Positions 45,982-56,242 of a stretch of DNA of 64,000 nucleotides are shown here, piece after piece; position 1 is the stretch's first letter; each line of letters starts with the position of its first letter. A model generated the notes under the pieces. It saw nothing but the letters and a program-made list of their open reading frames with translations. It was not told the origin of the DNA and made no database searches. The stretch spans positions 20,484,854 through 20,548,853 of the forward strand of contig NC_045143.1 of the NCBI RefSeq assembly GCF_008831285.2, read 5' to 3'. This DNA comes from Nymphaea colorata (lineage: Eukaryota > Streptophyta > Magnoliopsida > Nymphaeales > Nymphaeaceae). The position numbers and the translations under genes were made by a program.

Positions 45982-46421
45982 AGCTCTATCCTGATTGCAC
46001 GGGCATTTTCCGTGGTCGACACAGGTCATTGATCCGCAAGTATGAGGAACCCTTCACAGTGCTGAAGAGAATAGGAAAGCTAGCCTACAAGCTAGACTTG
46101 CCGCCAGACTTTAAGGTGCATTCAGTGTTTCATGTTTGTAACCTGAAGCCCTTCTATGTCGATGAGGAAGACCCCGAGATAAGCGTTCCAGAACGAGACC
46201 CGATCCTGCAGCGAGCCCCGTCGACCAAGCGAGCGGTGGACCGTCAGATGGAAGAGATTCTTCGGTACAAGACAAACTATTTGGAGGAGCCGAAGAAGTA
46301 CCAAGTGAAGTGGATAGGCGAACACAACCCCACCTGGGAGTATGCATTCCGCATAAAGCAGTGCTACCCGTTAGAAGTCAAGGCCTATCATGAAACTGCT
46401 GGCGTCGAGGACGGCGCATAA
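45948..46421 (+). pseudogene. Integrase C terminus with chromodomain
   Basis: Continues integrase after a frame shift: VGDQVLVKL, FTVLKRIGKLAYKLDLP and VHSVFHVCNLKPF, followed by a chromodomain-like segment (MEEILRYKTNYLEEPKKYQV, KWIGEHNPTWE; about 46245-46350). Chromodomains of this type steer insertion toward chromatin marks in chromoviruses (family knowledge). It ends just before the purine tract. Confidence 0.85.
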
Positions 46422-46436
46422 CTTGAAGGGGGAGCC

Positions 46437-46842
46437 TATTCCCCTGTGTCTGGGAGTCTGTACAGTCCTTTGCTTTGTTTTGCATTGTGCTTCCTTTGCT
46501 TATGTTGAGTCATTTGCTTTTGCATGTTTACTTGTAATGGAGTACCCTCCCACCAGTCTAAGTGTCAAGTATTAGGATTTCTTGTTTTGGGTGGTCGGCA
46601 TGGGAATCCTGTAAGCGGCCTCGGCCATCTTATATAAGTAAAGTCGAGATCATTCTCCTCGCTTATCTTTCTCGTGATGTACTAATTTTCCAAGCGAATA
46701 CATTGCGAGATTTCTTTATTCACAAGCATTTTTTATACACTTGTTTTCTCAAACTATCTTTGTGCCCCGTTCAGCGGTTTGAAGGCTTGCGGCAATCAGG
46801 TTCTTGCCGCGCCGCACGGGCTAAAGTTGTCAGCCCGTGACA
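46437..46842 (+). repeat. 3' LTR of the Galadriel-like gypsy
   Basis: Starts TATTCCCCTGTGTCTGGG and ends GTCAGCCCGTGACA. It carries 26 extra bases bounded by CTTTGCT at 46468-46474 and 46494-46500. Confidence 0.95.
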
Positions 46843-46847
46843 ACGAT

Positions 46848-47090
46848 GGTGTATGTTAATTGGTGTAAGGTCCAAGCCGACGCAAATGTGCAACACATGG
46901 CTGCAGAACCCTCAAACTGGTTATGTGAACACTATTGTGCATGAAAAATTGTGCATATATAGAGGCACAATGGGGTATGCTAACTGGTGTAAGGCCCAAG
47001 CCTGCACTACTCTTGACAAATATGCCAACACATGGCTGTGAATGAAAAATTGTGCATATATTAGAGGCGTGCAATAACCAAAATACCTTT
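46848..47090. repeat. Diverged tandem repeat beside the gypsy target
   Basis: A phrase like GTATG(T/C)TAA(T/C)TGGTGTAAGG with CCAAGCC occurs at about 46852 and 46973. The phrase GAAAAATTGTGCATATAT occurs at about 46945 and 47045. This indicates two diverged copies of a roughly 100-120 base unit. Confidence 0.6.
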
Positions 47091-48577
47091 GTTAAAATAA
47101 AAAAGAAACTTTTTAAAAGGGTAACAAAGGGCTTGTGAAAAAAAGAAATCTAAAATGTCCCTTACTTTATAAAAATTTCAAAAATACCCCTCTCTCATTT
47201 GGTGCATACTTGTTGAGTGCACAAAGTTTTGCACGCAACTCAAACTGGCAGTGCACTAGATGCAACAAAGAAAGGCTCATGTGTGCAGAGTGCAGGTTAC
47301 CATATATGCCTACACAACAACAGATATTGGAGGCGGAGATTGGGAAATATCATTTGATATATGTGTTTCAATTCCTCCACCAGCTAACTTCTAATGTTGG
47401 TTCCATGTTCAATAGGTTCTCAGTTGACCGCCGAAACCCAGCCATTGAAGGCTCTTATCTGCTTACTTAGACTCGACATGAAATCGCTGTAGTAAGCTCG
47501 AGCTTGAATTAAAACTCGAGTTATAAACGAGTTGGGTTCGAGTTGCATGAGCTCGATTTGTTTAAACTCAACTTGGTTCATGTTTTCTTCTTTTCTTAAT
47601 CTTTAGGGCTATGTTGGTGATTTTTTGATGAATTTTAATACATTTTTTTGTGTTTTTCATTTTTATTTGAAGAAAAAAATTATATGAATCAAGTGACACA
47701 GGCTGGAGCTCAGACTGGTTGTACCAAGTCGAGATCGACTCGAGCTTGAGCCAAGCAGTCTATGACTTGAGCTGAGTTCGAGCTGGCCAGTCTCGAGTTC
47801 TACTCGCTCCTTGTACATTCCTACCCCCATCTTGTCGAGTAATATAATGCCCCAATTGTCACCTATAAAAATTTTGACTTCTAAAAAGCTAGACCCATGG
47901 CTGTTACCTTTTTTGAAGGATGGTCCTAGAAATACAACAAGTATTGCCATTTCTAAGAAATGTTCTTGGTCAAAGAGCATGTGTCCCCACCCAACAACTA
48001 GTGGGATCTCTCGTCTCCTACACACTGTAAATTAGTGGTGTTGTAGCTAAGATGCATCTGTGTTGCCGACGCGCACAAGTGCTATGGTGCCGTATCCTCT
48101 TATGTCAGTGACCACATTCATTAGTTTTTGGAAAAGTAGATTTCGTAAGGAAAGCTAGAAAAGTGAATATTTTTCATGGTCCCACTCTAGATATTGATGT
48201 CATAATAATGAGCTTTGTGCTGGTCTTATATATCAATATTGCTGATGGGAAGTACTTTAGAAGAACATTATGTCCCGAACACTTTTGAGGCACGTTACTT
48301 GGCCCCGCTCGCATTGGTGGTCGATTTCCTACAACCAACATTCCTTTTTCTGAACCATGAGGTGTTGATGTTGCCAGTCTTGCTTGTGAGTGGACAACAA
48401 GCGTGATATGCAAAATAGGCGTGGGGGGAAAATTGAACTATTCAAGATGTTTTGGTTGTCAATTACGAAAGGAGAGAGATCAAACCAGTGATCAAGCAAA
48501 AAATTTGAGGGGCATATATCAATACAGTTGTGTATGTGCATGCCGCATGCGTGTGTGTGTGCATGTCTGTGTATAAT

Positions 48578-48919
48578 CCCTACAAGAAAAGTTATATATT
48601 GTGGCGCAGGACTGACTTGCGTTTCGATGTTTGACTGGTTATCCCTATTGCCCGTCATAACTTCGGTGGCGCAAAGTGACAAAGTGATGTTCAATAGAAA
48701 CGCAACTGAAAGCTTTCAATGACACAGCCTTTGCACTACAATATATTATCAAAAACAACGACTTGGCATCACAAATAGCTATAAATGATGCACTTTATTT
48801 TTGTAGCTTTTTGTTTCAGCGACAGGAGGTACGGTGACAAACTAGTGGTTCAGCATTTTTGTCATTAAAATTTTTTAGTAGTTCTTCCTGCACCACTAAA
48901 TGTGATGCCTATTGTAGTA
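48578..48919. mobile_element. CACTA-like non-autonomous element (tentative)
   Basis: The left end near 48578 reads CCCTACAAGAAAAGTTATAT and the right end TATTGTAGTA (its complement TACTACAATA). An inner CACTACAATA is at 48734. Subterminal phrases GGCATCACAAATAG and, inverted, GGCATCACATTTAG support a CACTA origin. No 3-bp target duplication was found and the borders are unsure. Confidence 0.35.
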
Positions 48920-49312
48920 AATATATAAATCGATAAATCCAATTTGGATTTGATACCCAACTGAATTACTTAAAAAGAATTAGATATGAAAAAATTATCA
49001 TCAAATTAAAAAATAATGTCAAATTCAGATATCCAATCCAACACTATTTGGAGATGAGCTCAGGTCCCTTTTATTGCATGTACCAAAAAAAAAAAAACAG
49101 GACCAATAGGAGAGCGTAATTAATTAGGCCAATAGATTCCTGCCCACTCCCAAGAAGCCTACCATATAGATGAATGCAAAGCAGGTCTCTCTAATCATAA
49201 GATCTTAACCTCAATGCATAGATTGCAACTTGCTACTAAAATTTTACTCATATCACCCACAAAATGTACTTCTGCCACCTCCATGGTTCCTAAGCAATGT
49301 CACCAAGGTGGG

Positions 49313-49352
49313 TGGTGCCGGTGCCGGTGCGGGTGCGGGTGTCGGTACGGCA
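49313..49352. repeat. GGTGCC/GGTGCG hexamer minisatellite
   Basis: About six hexamer units of GGTGCC, GGTGCG and GGTGTC type in tandem in an otherwise AT-rich stretch. Confidence 0.9.
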
Positions 49353-49391
49353 CGTCTCAAAAAAATTAGGTGCGGCAGTGCGGTGAAGATA

Positions 49392-49393
<2 letters not shown>

Positions 49394-49442
<49 letters not shown>
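49394..49442. repeat. (ATT)n microsatellite
   Basis: About 49 bases of uninterrupted TTA/ATT repeat. Confidence 0.97.
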
Positions 49443-49443
<1 letters not shown>

Positions 49444-50082
49444 TTTTCGTAGAAATTGAATAACACATATCTCTTGTTTGTGCAAAAGGAATTTGCATCT
49501 ATCGATCTTAAAATCAAAATAGCGAAAGCTTGCGCTCTTCACTGCCGATAGTCAACACAAATATTGGTCTCTTGAGGTGTTTCATGGTCTTGAGTTTTGA
49601 CTATAGAAATAAAATGTTGGAAACAAAACTCTGCCATGAATTGGAATTACAATGAAAATTTCAGTTTTAGTGTCCTTTTGTGTTTAGCAGCCTCAATCTT
49701 TGATTTCAAATTTGAAAATTATGCGTTTAATATAATAAAATTAAAATTTTAGAATTAATGAATTAAAACCATCATAGCATAGCATGTGAAAGAGATATGA
49801 AAAAACTTTAACCATTTGAAATCATAATTCCACTCCTTAACATTGGATTACAATTATGAAATTTTAATTCAAGATTTTGATGCCACAATTCTCATTTCAT
49901 TTTTATCCAGAATTTTAATTTCAAATTCTGACTTGGTGGACACCCTTCGAGTCTACATGTATAAAACATTCTCAACATCTATAACATTCAACTTAATAAA
50001 ATAATAATGTGATGAGTACGTTTCCATGCCATTAAATGTGAAAGGACTCACACTGCTCAAAAAAATTCTGACACCCTCTCTC

Positions 50083-50175
50083 CTCTCTCCTGCACTCTCT
50101 CTCCTCCCCCTACCGCCCTCTCCCCTGCACTCTCTCTCTCCCGCCGTCTTCCCCTGCACTCTCTCTCTCTCCTAC
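50083..50175. repeat. CT-rich imperfect repeat
   Basis: Tracts of CTCTCTCTCTCC alternating with CTGCACTCTCTCTC units, about three copies. The unit CCCCTGCACTCTCTCTCTC recurs. Confidence 0.85.
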
Positions 50176-50354
50176 GTCTGATCAATTAAGCATTAGCGTG
50201 CAAAATTGGAGTGCCATACAGGCCAGTGGGGCTTTAGTAAAAGTAGAGATAGAAACCAGTCCCATGACTCCCTTCCACTAGTCTATACAGATTAGCTCAT
50301 CAAATTAAATGATACTTCCTATCCCCTTCCATAAGAACTACCTACAGTATCTTT

Positions 50355-50504
50355 ATTGGAATACTATATGAGTGTTTGACGAATCTACTCCAAGGACAGA
50401 GAACTTTTGGCCAACGAGTTTCAATGTTATATGAATCTACCCCAATTTTGAGACAAGTTTATGAAACACTCACATGGTATTACGAATGCCAAACATCCCC
50501 TAAA
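50355..50504. mobile_element. MITE-like repeat, copy 3 (tentative)
   Basis: The right end on minus reads AGGGGATGTTTGGCATTCGT, close to the left end of copy 1 (30043). TTTATGAAACACT matches the inner phrase of the other copies. Borders are unsure. Confidence 0.4.
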
Positions 50505-51079
50505 AGGTATCATAGTGAAAACAATTTAAACATCACAGTCCGATAGCAAATAATCTGATTTATCACATTTTCATCAAACAAAGCTTTCTTTTATATTACA
50601 ACAACCTTCTTTTCCATAGTGACAACCTTTCTCTTACTTTCTCTTTGAGAGTCTCATTGTACTTTGTCTTTAATCTCCCTATAAACATCGTCACACCCAA
50701 GTAAGTTGTTGGCCAAGAAGATTTTCCCTAGCCTACGATTTCTGTTAGACCTGCCTCTTGCTCTCCCCGAAAATGAAATAGAAAGGTCAATTTCTGATTG
50801 TTAATATATATTAATTACCCTGCTCCATTCTCAAACTCCAAGTGAGCAAAAAGTTACAATCTACTGGCGGGAAGAGGCCCCAAGGCCCTTTCATCCCTGC
50901 TGCCTCTAGGATCCTACACTATGTCGAGGCTTGGGTGGACAGCAAACCTCCTTTAACTCGACAGAGCACCCCCACTTTGCGCAGCCTAAGAGATTAGCAC
51001 CCATGGTAATCGAAGCGGGGATGGGCCATTTATGTATGCCCTGTCCCGACCAGTTATGTTATGCTATTTGAAGCAGATT

Positions 51080-54000
51080 TTTAAAAGAATCCTAAATTCA
51101 CCTGATACTCTATATTCCCAATTCCCAAGGTGTTGGCATCCTGGACAAAATCTCCACAATAACTATAAAAGGCAATGGTGATAGTGGGTCACCTTGACTT
51201 AAAGCCTTTCCTACCTAAAATTCTTTTTCCTTCCTTACCATTCAAGCACATGGCAAAAGTGTTGTTCGCACACTATCCATCAGTTTTTCGACCAAGTAAT
51301 GGCATAATTCCAACTTGAATGATGCACTCTCTAGACAATCAAATTCAACTTTGTCATATGGTTTTAAAATGTGCAAATTCAAGATCATTGACGTTCCTCT
51401 ATATTTTCCATATAGTTTATCACTTCATCGACTAGGATTAACTGTTTTTGACCAACTTGGTTGGACACATCATGATATTACAAAAAAATCCATCCATCTC
51501 TCTTACCATAACCTTTCCAATTATCTTATACAAACAATTGCTAAGTGATATGAGTCAAAAGTCTTTTTGGCTGACAACCCAAGAAATTTCTCAATCAACA
51601 TGATGTGAGTCAAATTTGTCTTTATGACCAATCTCCCAACTCTAAAAAATCTTTCACCACCTCTGAGATGCCTTCGCCTACTATTGCCTCTAAAATGCTT
51701 ATAAAATTCAACACCAACCCATCTGAGTTTGGTGTTTTGTCATTCTTCATGAAAAATAGTACATTTTCCTCAATCAGCCTGCATAACAATTCGTTCTCTT
51801 ATGTCGTTACAACCAATCTGTCACACACTTTCCATACACTAGGATCGTTGAGGTCCACATCATTTAAAAATTCCTTATAGTACCCTTTACAGGCTTCTTG
51901 CACCTGCTGTATAACTTCTCATCTACTTTCATTTACTTCTGTCATGACCTGCTTCTTTTTTGTCTGCTTATTCTTAGCATATGTGTGGAAAAAATTGTAT
52001 TATTATTTTTTCCCCAATAATTTTACTCTTGAGTTTTGTTTCCAATATGACTCCTCTTCCCATAAAGATATTTCCAATGTCCTCTTTAATGCAACTTCAT
52101 ATTCAATGTCCATAGCATGTTGATTTCCACCACACTGGATTCTGTCCAACTCGTTCTTTAATGCTAACAATCTTTGAAATATATTCCAAATTGTCAGAGT
52201 TCTACTAAGGCAATACTTTTTCGCGTTCTTTCCAATTTCATCAGAACTTGAATCATTCTATATGTTTTCACTTTCACCTTATCATTCTCCTTTGCAATAT
52301 ATTCACATTCTGGTGTGAGTAAAAAGCAATTTAAAGGTTTAAAACACCATTTTTCCATGAATCCTCACATTCAAAATTTTCAAGACTAACATGTTGTGGT
52401 CTGACACCTCCAAAGAAAAGATTTGGAAGAGAAAATTCTGACAAAGCCTCCAAGCTCTATTTACTATCACAGTCCAACCCACATGTCACATTTTCACTAA
52501 CCAACCTGCTATTTGACCATGTGAACATATTAACCGGGTCTTCTGTAATAGACAGGTCTAAATTGCTTAAAAATCATCAATACTCCATACACGATTCCAC
52601 ATTACGGCACTTTCCAGTCTATTATGTGCTCCTCTCAGTGCATTAAAATCCCCCACTAGTGCACAAGGATACACAATCTGTTGTACCTATCTTGACATTT
52701 CAAACAAAGCTTCTTCTGTCCACCATCTATTTGAATATAGATACACATAAAAAATCAAACAAATAAAGCCCATGTATAAATTTGTGTAATTAAATCTAAT
52801 CCAAAAATGATTTCAAGTATCAGTTGTTACAACAATTGCCCGCAACTGCCAACTTATAAATGACCTTGGCAGAACTTCTACCATAACTCGCAAAATAACA
52901 TCATTTTTTATGTCTATTTCTTCCACAACTCCAAATTAACATGAGTTAACATTAGTATCAAGCAAGCAAAAGAACTTTAGGATGCCACTCCTGAATGTCG
53001 TTTGACAGTTCAGCACTCTTACCAAGCATCTTACATTCATGAGATAACTTTTATATCTCATCATTCATGTAGGCCTTATGCTCCAGCTCAGAATCCCCCT
53101 TATCAAAAGATGAATCTTTTATTGTCAAATTCATACCTAACTTCGCCGTTTCGTCTTCTATAGCAACATTATCATCACCCTCCTTTTCACTCTTCTCATT
53201 GATGTAAGCAAGCTCACCCATATTTCGAATCCCTCAAAGGGGACCTCGTACGTTTATAAGGTTCCTAATAAGGTCCTAAACCCCAGCTCGCTTTCACTTT
53301 TCCATGCTTAGTCATCTTTCTCCTTGCCACTCGTCTTTGATTATCACACTTCCTTCCCCTCCGAGTACACTTCTTTTCATTTGATTTTATTAAATACATT
53401 CTTTTTAGAGAGTCCTAGTGGAGAACCTTCATTCACATTGTTAATATTAACAACAGAGAGCTATTCATATTCCATACATGTATATAACAGGCATTCATAG
53501 AAAATGAAAAGGCTTTTTATCTTATGGGTCAAGGATCCAAAGTGCACCTGGTTTTCTTGCTTCCTGGCAAATATCTTGTGTTTTTTATTTTGATCTGGCT
53601 CTATTTGTTTGCTTTCACTATTTTTCTTCTATCATCTTCTATCGTCACATCTTCATGAACCAAACTCTGAGATTTGTGATTAATCTCTTTTCCCATCTCC
53701 AGTAATATTTGGAACCTATTTTCGGGGCCTTCTTCATCCTCCTCCTTCTTCCCGCACCCTCCTATCTCTGGCAGTATATTCTCCCTTCTCATCACTGGCC
53801 CTCACACCTTATCTAATCCTCCACTTCTCTTTTTCCTATAGAAAACTCGCACTTCTGACCAGCCACTGCTATATTCTTTCACCATCCCTTCCCCCAACAT
53901 AGACCCTTTTCTTGCAAGGCATTGTTCTTCAAATGACATTAGATGGATAGAAACATAATTTGATATACCTCCCGTAAACCACTTCTTGTTGCACAATCTT

Positions 54001-54200
54001 TCCATCACCCAAATCCAATTCCACATCTGATTTGGGTAATATTTTGAGGGGAACATCAACACAAATTCTTGCAAATTCATCATTCACATAGCTCTTGTGT
54101 AGAAATCAATTTCAATCATATCACCCTCCAATGCATATTGTGAAGAATGTCTCGTTGAAAATGTGAATAAGGCCAAAGGCGGAGACGGCGATAAAGGCAA
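51080..54200 (-). mobile_element. L1-type LINE remnant
   Basis: Minus-strand, heavily eroded non-LTR element. The ORF1-like part at about 54083-53600 shows EFARICVDVPLKILPKSDVE, the pattern of plant L1 ORF1 (DUF4283). The endonuclease part near 52680-52560 has CALVGDFNALRGAHNRLES. The reverse transcriptase part at about 51390-51110 has KPYDKVEFDCLESASFKLEL and QGDPLSPLPFIVIVEILSRM. The catalytic FADD region and 3' end with poly(A) were not found below 51080, so the 3' part is lost or unrecognisable. Many stops are present. Confidence 0.82.
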
Positions 54201-54299
54201 TCTGCATATCCTCAAGGCCACCCAAACTCTTTCCAAGAAGGAAATCGTAGATCAGATGTTAGTTGTGAAGATTCAAATAAATCCAGAAAATACAATGGT

Positions 54300-55600
54300 G
54301 TCTCAAGTATAATCTCATATAACGGAAACTATATAGAGCAAATCACTCCACATATTCTTTAAGTGTCGAGCTGCACCGTGGATGTAGATCGCAAGATTGA
54401 ACCACATTAATTTGTATCTTTCTCCTTTCTTCTCCTTTTCACTTCTTCTTGCGTGCACTCTTTTGCATGGAACCAGAGCCACAGTTTGCAACTCTATTTT
54501 GTGAGTTCCATGGAGTCACCATCATCCACCCTAAATTTTGGATTTTTCATCTTGCTGCCCCCAAATAATTCCCAATATTTCCTCTTCGCCAAGCTTGCAG
54601 AGGAGAACTACGCTCTATGGGCCACACAGTTCCATACCTATCTTGTCTCCTACGATATGGAGGGCTTTATTGATGGCATGAAGAAGTAGCCGGCAATCAT
54701 CAAAGATGGGAAGACATCAATCAATTCGGAGTATGCCGATTGGTGCAGACATGACCAGCACCTTCTGGGTTGGACGATCACTTCCTTCTCTGAACTAGTT
54801 CATGCTTAGGTGGTCAGTCTTGAGACTTCTTACAAAGTTTGCAAGTTTTGTTTGCAAGGTTCTCAAATGTACATATGTGGCTCAATCTAAAGTCCGTGTC
54901 ACGAAACTGAAAGACCAGCTCCAAAATTTAAGGAAGAGATTTTTAAAAAAAAAGTGAATATATCTAGAAAGCCAGTGCTATTGCGCGTCACTTAGCACTA
55001 GTTGGAAAACCTGTTGCAAAGGAAGATTTGATCCTGTATATCTTTTGAGGGCTGCCCACTCAATATGACTCTCTGCGAATATCTATACTACCTATGTGGA
55101 ACGAGTCTCTATGCCTGAACATCTAAGTTTGTTTCTTATGCATGAGACCTTCATTGGAAATCCAACATTGTATAGAAGCATGGTTAAAGCTCTTCAATGC
55201 ATTATCTTCACAAGCCCAGACACTGATTTTAGCATTAACAGGGTCTGCCAATATATACACAAACCCTTTACAGCCCATTGGTCTGTTGTCAAAAGAATTC
55301 TGAGATACTTTAAATGCATCCTTGAAGATGAGATTGTCTTTAGAGCTTCCAAAAATCATATCATTAATGCCTACAGATATGTCGATAGGGCTGCACATCT
55401 GATTATACTGTCTATCTTGGCCCTAACTTTATTTCATGGAGTTCTAAGAAGCAACATGTTGTCTCTCCGTCTAGCATAGAGGCCAAATAAAGATGTATTG
55501 CTAACATTGCCTTTTAATTATGTTCGATTCAATCTCTTCAAACTCCAACCATTTGGTGTGACAACATTACCACAAATTATTTAGTTTTAAATGATCTGAT
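54300..55600 (+). mobile_element. Internally deleted Ty1/copia remnant
   Basis: Plus strand. An LTR end TTTTGCA (54461-54467) is followed by a primer-site-like TGGAACCAGAGCC (54468-54480). Gag starts MESPSSTLNF at 54510, with LAEENYALWATQFHTYL, and runs with stops to about 55080 (LYIF and PTQYDSL phrases). From about 55140 the sequence jumps to the end of reverse transcriptase (YRSMVKALQCIIFTSPDTDF, NRVCQYIHKPFTAHW, VKRILRYFK) and RNase H (WCDN phrase near 55555). Protease, integrase and most of reverse transcriptase are absent. The outer LTR borders are not resolved. Confidence 0.8.
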
Positions 55601-56242
55601 TGGATTGATGTCATATTTAGTTTTAAACTCCAGAGTTAGTTGTTAACATAGTGCCATGTGGTTCACATTCGGATTCAGATGTTAATTTAAAAATCAAAAT
55701 TGAATTGTAAATTTGGATTCAAATACTGATGCAATATAATTTTTTTTTAGTTCAAACTGAAATCTGAATTTGAATAAAAAAGGCCGATATGATTAAGAAG
55801 ACTTCCCATTCGATATATATATATATATATATATATATGAGGAACCCAATTGAGAACAAAAACTATCATTAATGATGACAATATTACAAATAACAAATTA
55901 CCAGCACTATATTATTTCAGCATACACTAACTGGTGGCCCAGACATACATATACTTTATTGACTCCTTTGGAAACTAGGCAGATAACAAGATGCAACTTA
56001 AAGACATGACAAGCCATATACTTCTTATGAAGGAGGGAGGATTTAATACATCAAATTCAACCGACATATCCTTGGTAGGGTTCACCATTTTCTTTGTCTT
56101 GAAGAACGTAGAGCAACACTCGCATCTACGAAGAGTGTGGAGACACAAGAACATAATGCCACTAAAGGGAATACATAGAAGGGGAAAACCAATAAGACTG
56201 CCACCATTTCCCATATATATATATAAGAAATCCAAGTTACAA
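55601..56242. other. Intergenic between copia remnant and GSTU gene
   Basis: AT-rich, with an (AT)n tract at 55812-55838. The part next to 56243 (about 56000-56242) should hold the 3' UTR of the GSTU gene. No gene recognised. Confidence 0.5.
55812..55838. repeat. (AT)n microsatellite
   Basis: 27 bases of AT repeat. Confidence 0.95.

Larger units (their letters stand above)
41373..46842 (+). mobile_element. Ty3/gypsy chromovirus-type element, Galadriel-like, nearly complete
   Basis: Plus-strand element of 5.47 kb. LTRs are at 41373-41752 and 46437-46842. A perfect 5-bp target duplication ACGAT lies at 41368-41372 and 46843-46847. The primer site TGGTATCAGAGC starts at 41755 and a purine tract GAAGGGGGAG (46425-46434) precedes the 3' LTR. 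Order is gag, protease, reverse transcriptase, RNase H, integrase, chromodomain. The protease neighbourhood (MKAVNSEAKPI, FSVVPMDDF) and the short LTRs resemble the Galadriel/monkey lineage (from memory of that family). Lesions are few: a stop after protease, one after RNase H, some in gag and a frame shift near 45950. Confidence 0.95.
47091..51070. other. Intergenic, small repeats, no gene supported
   Basis: No coding sequence recognised. About 47480-47810 is rich in CTCGAG/GAGCTC phrases in both orientations. Short frames at 47135-47470 and elsewhere lack recognisable content. CACTA-like, minisatellite and MITE-like parts are listed separately. Confidence 0.45.

Noticed and set aside
49230-49517. 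Plus and minus frames with Tyr or Ile runs
   Set aside because: They come from the (ATT)n microsatellite and the adjacent hexamer repeat, with no domain.
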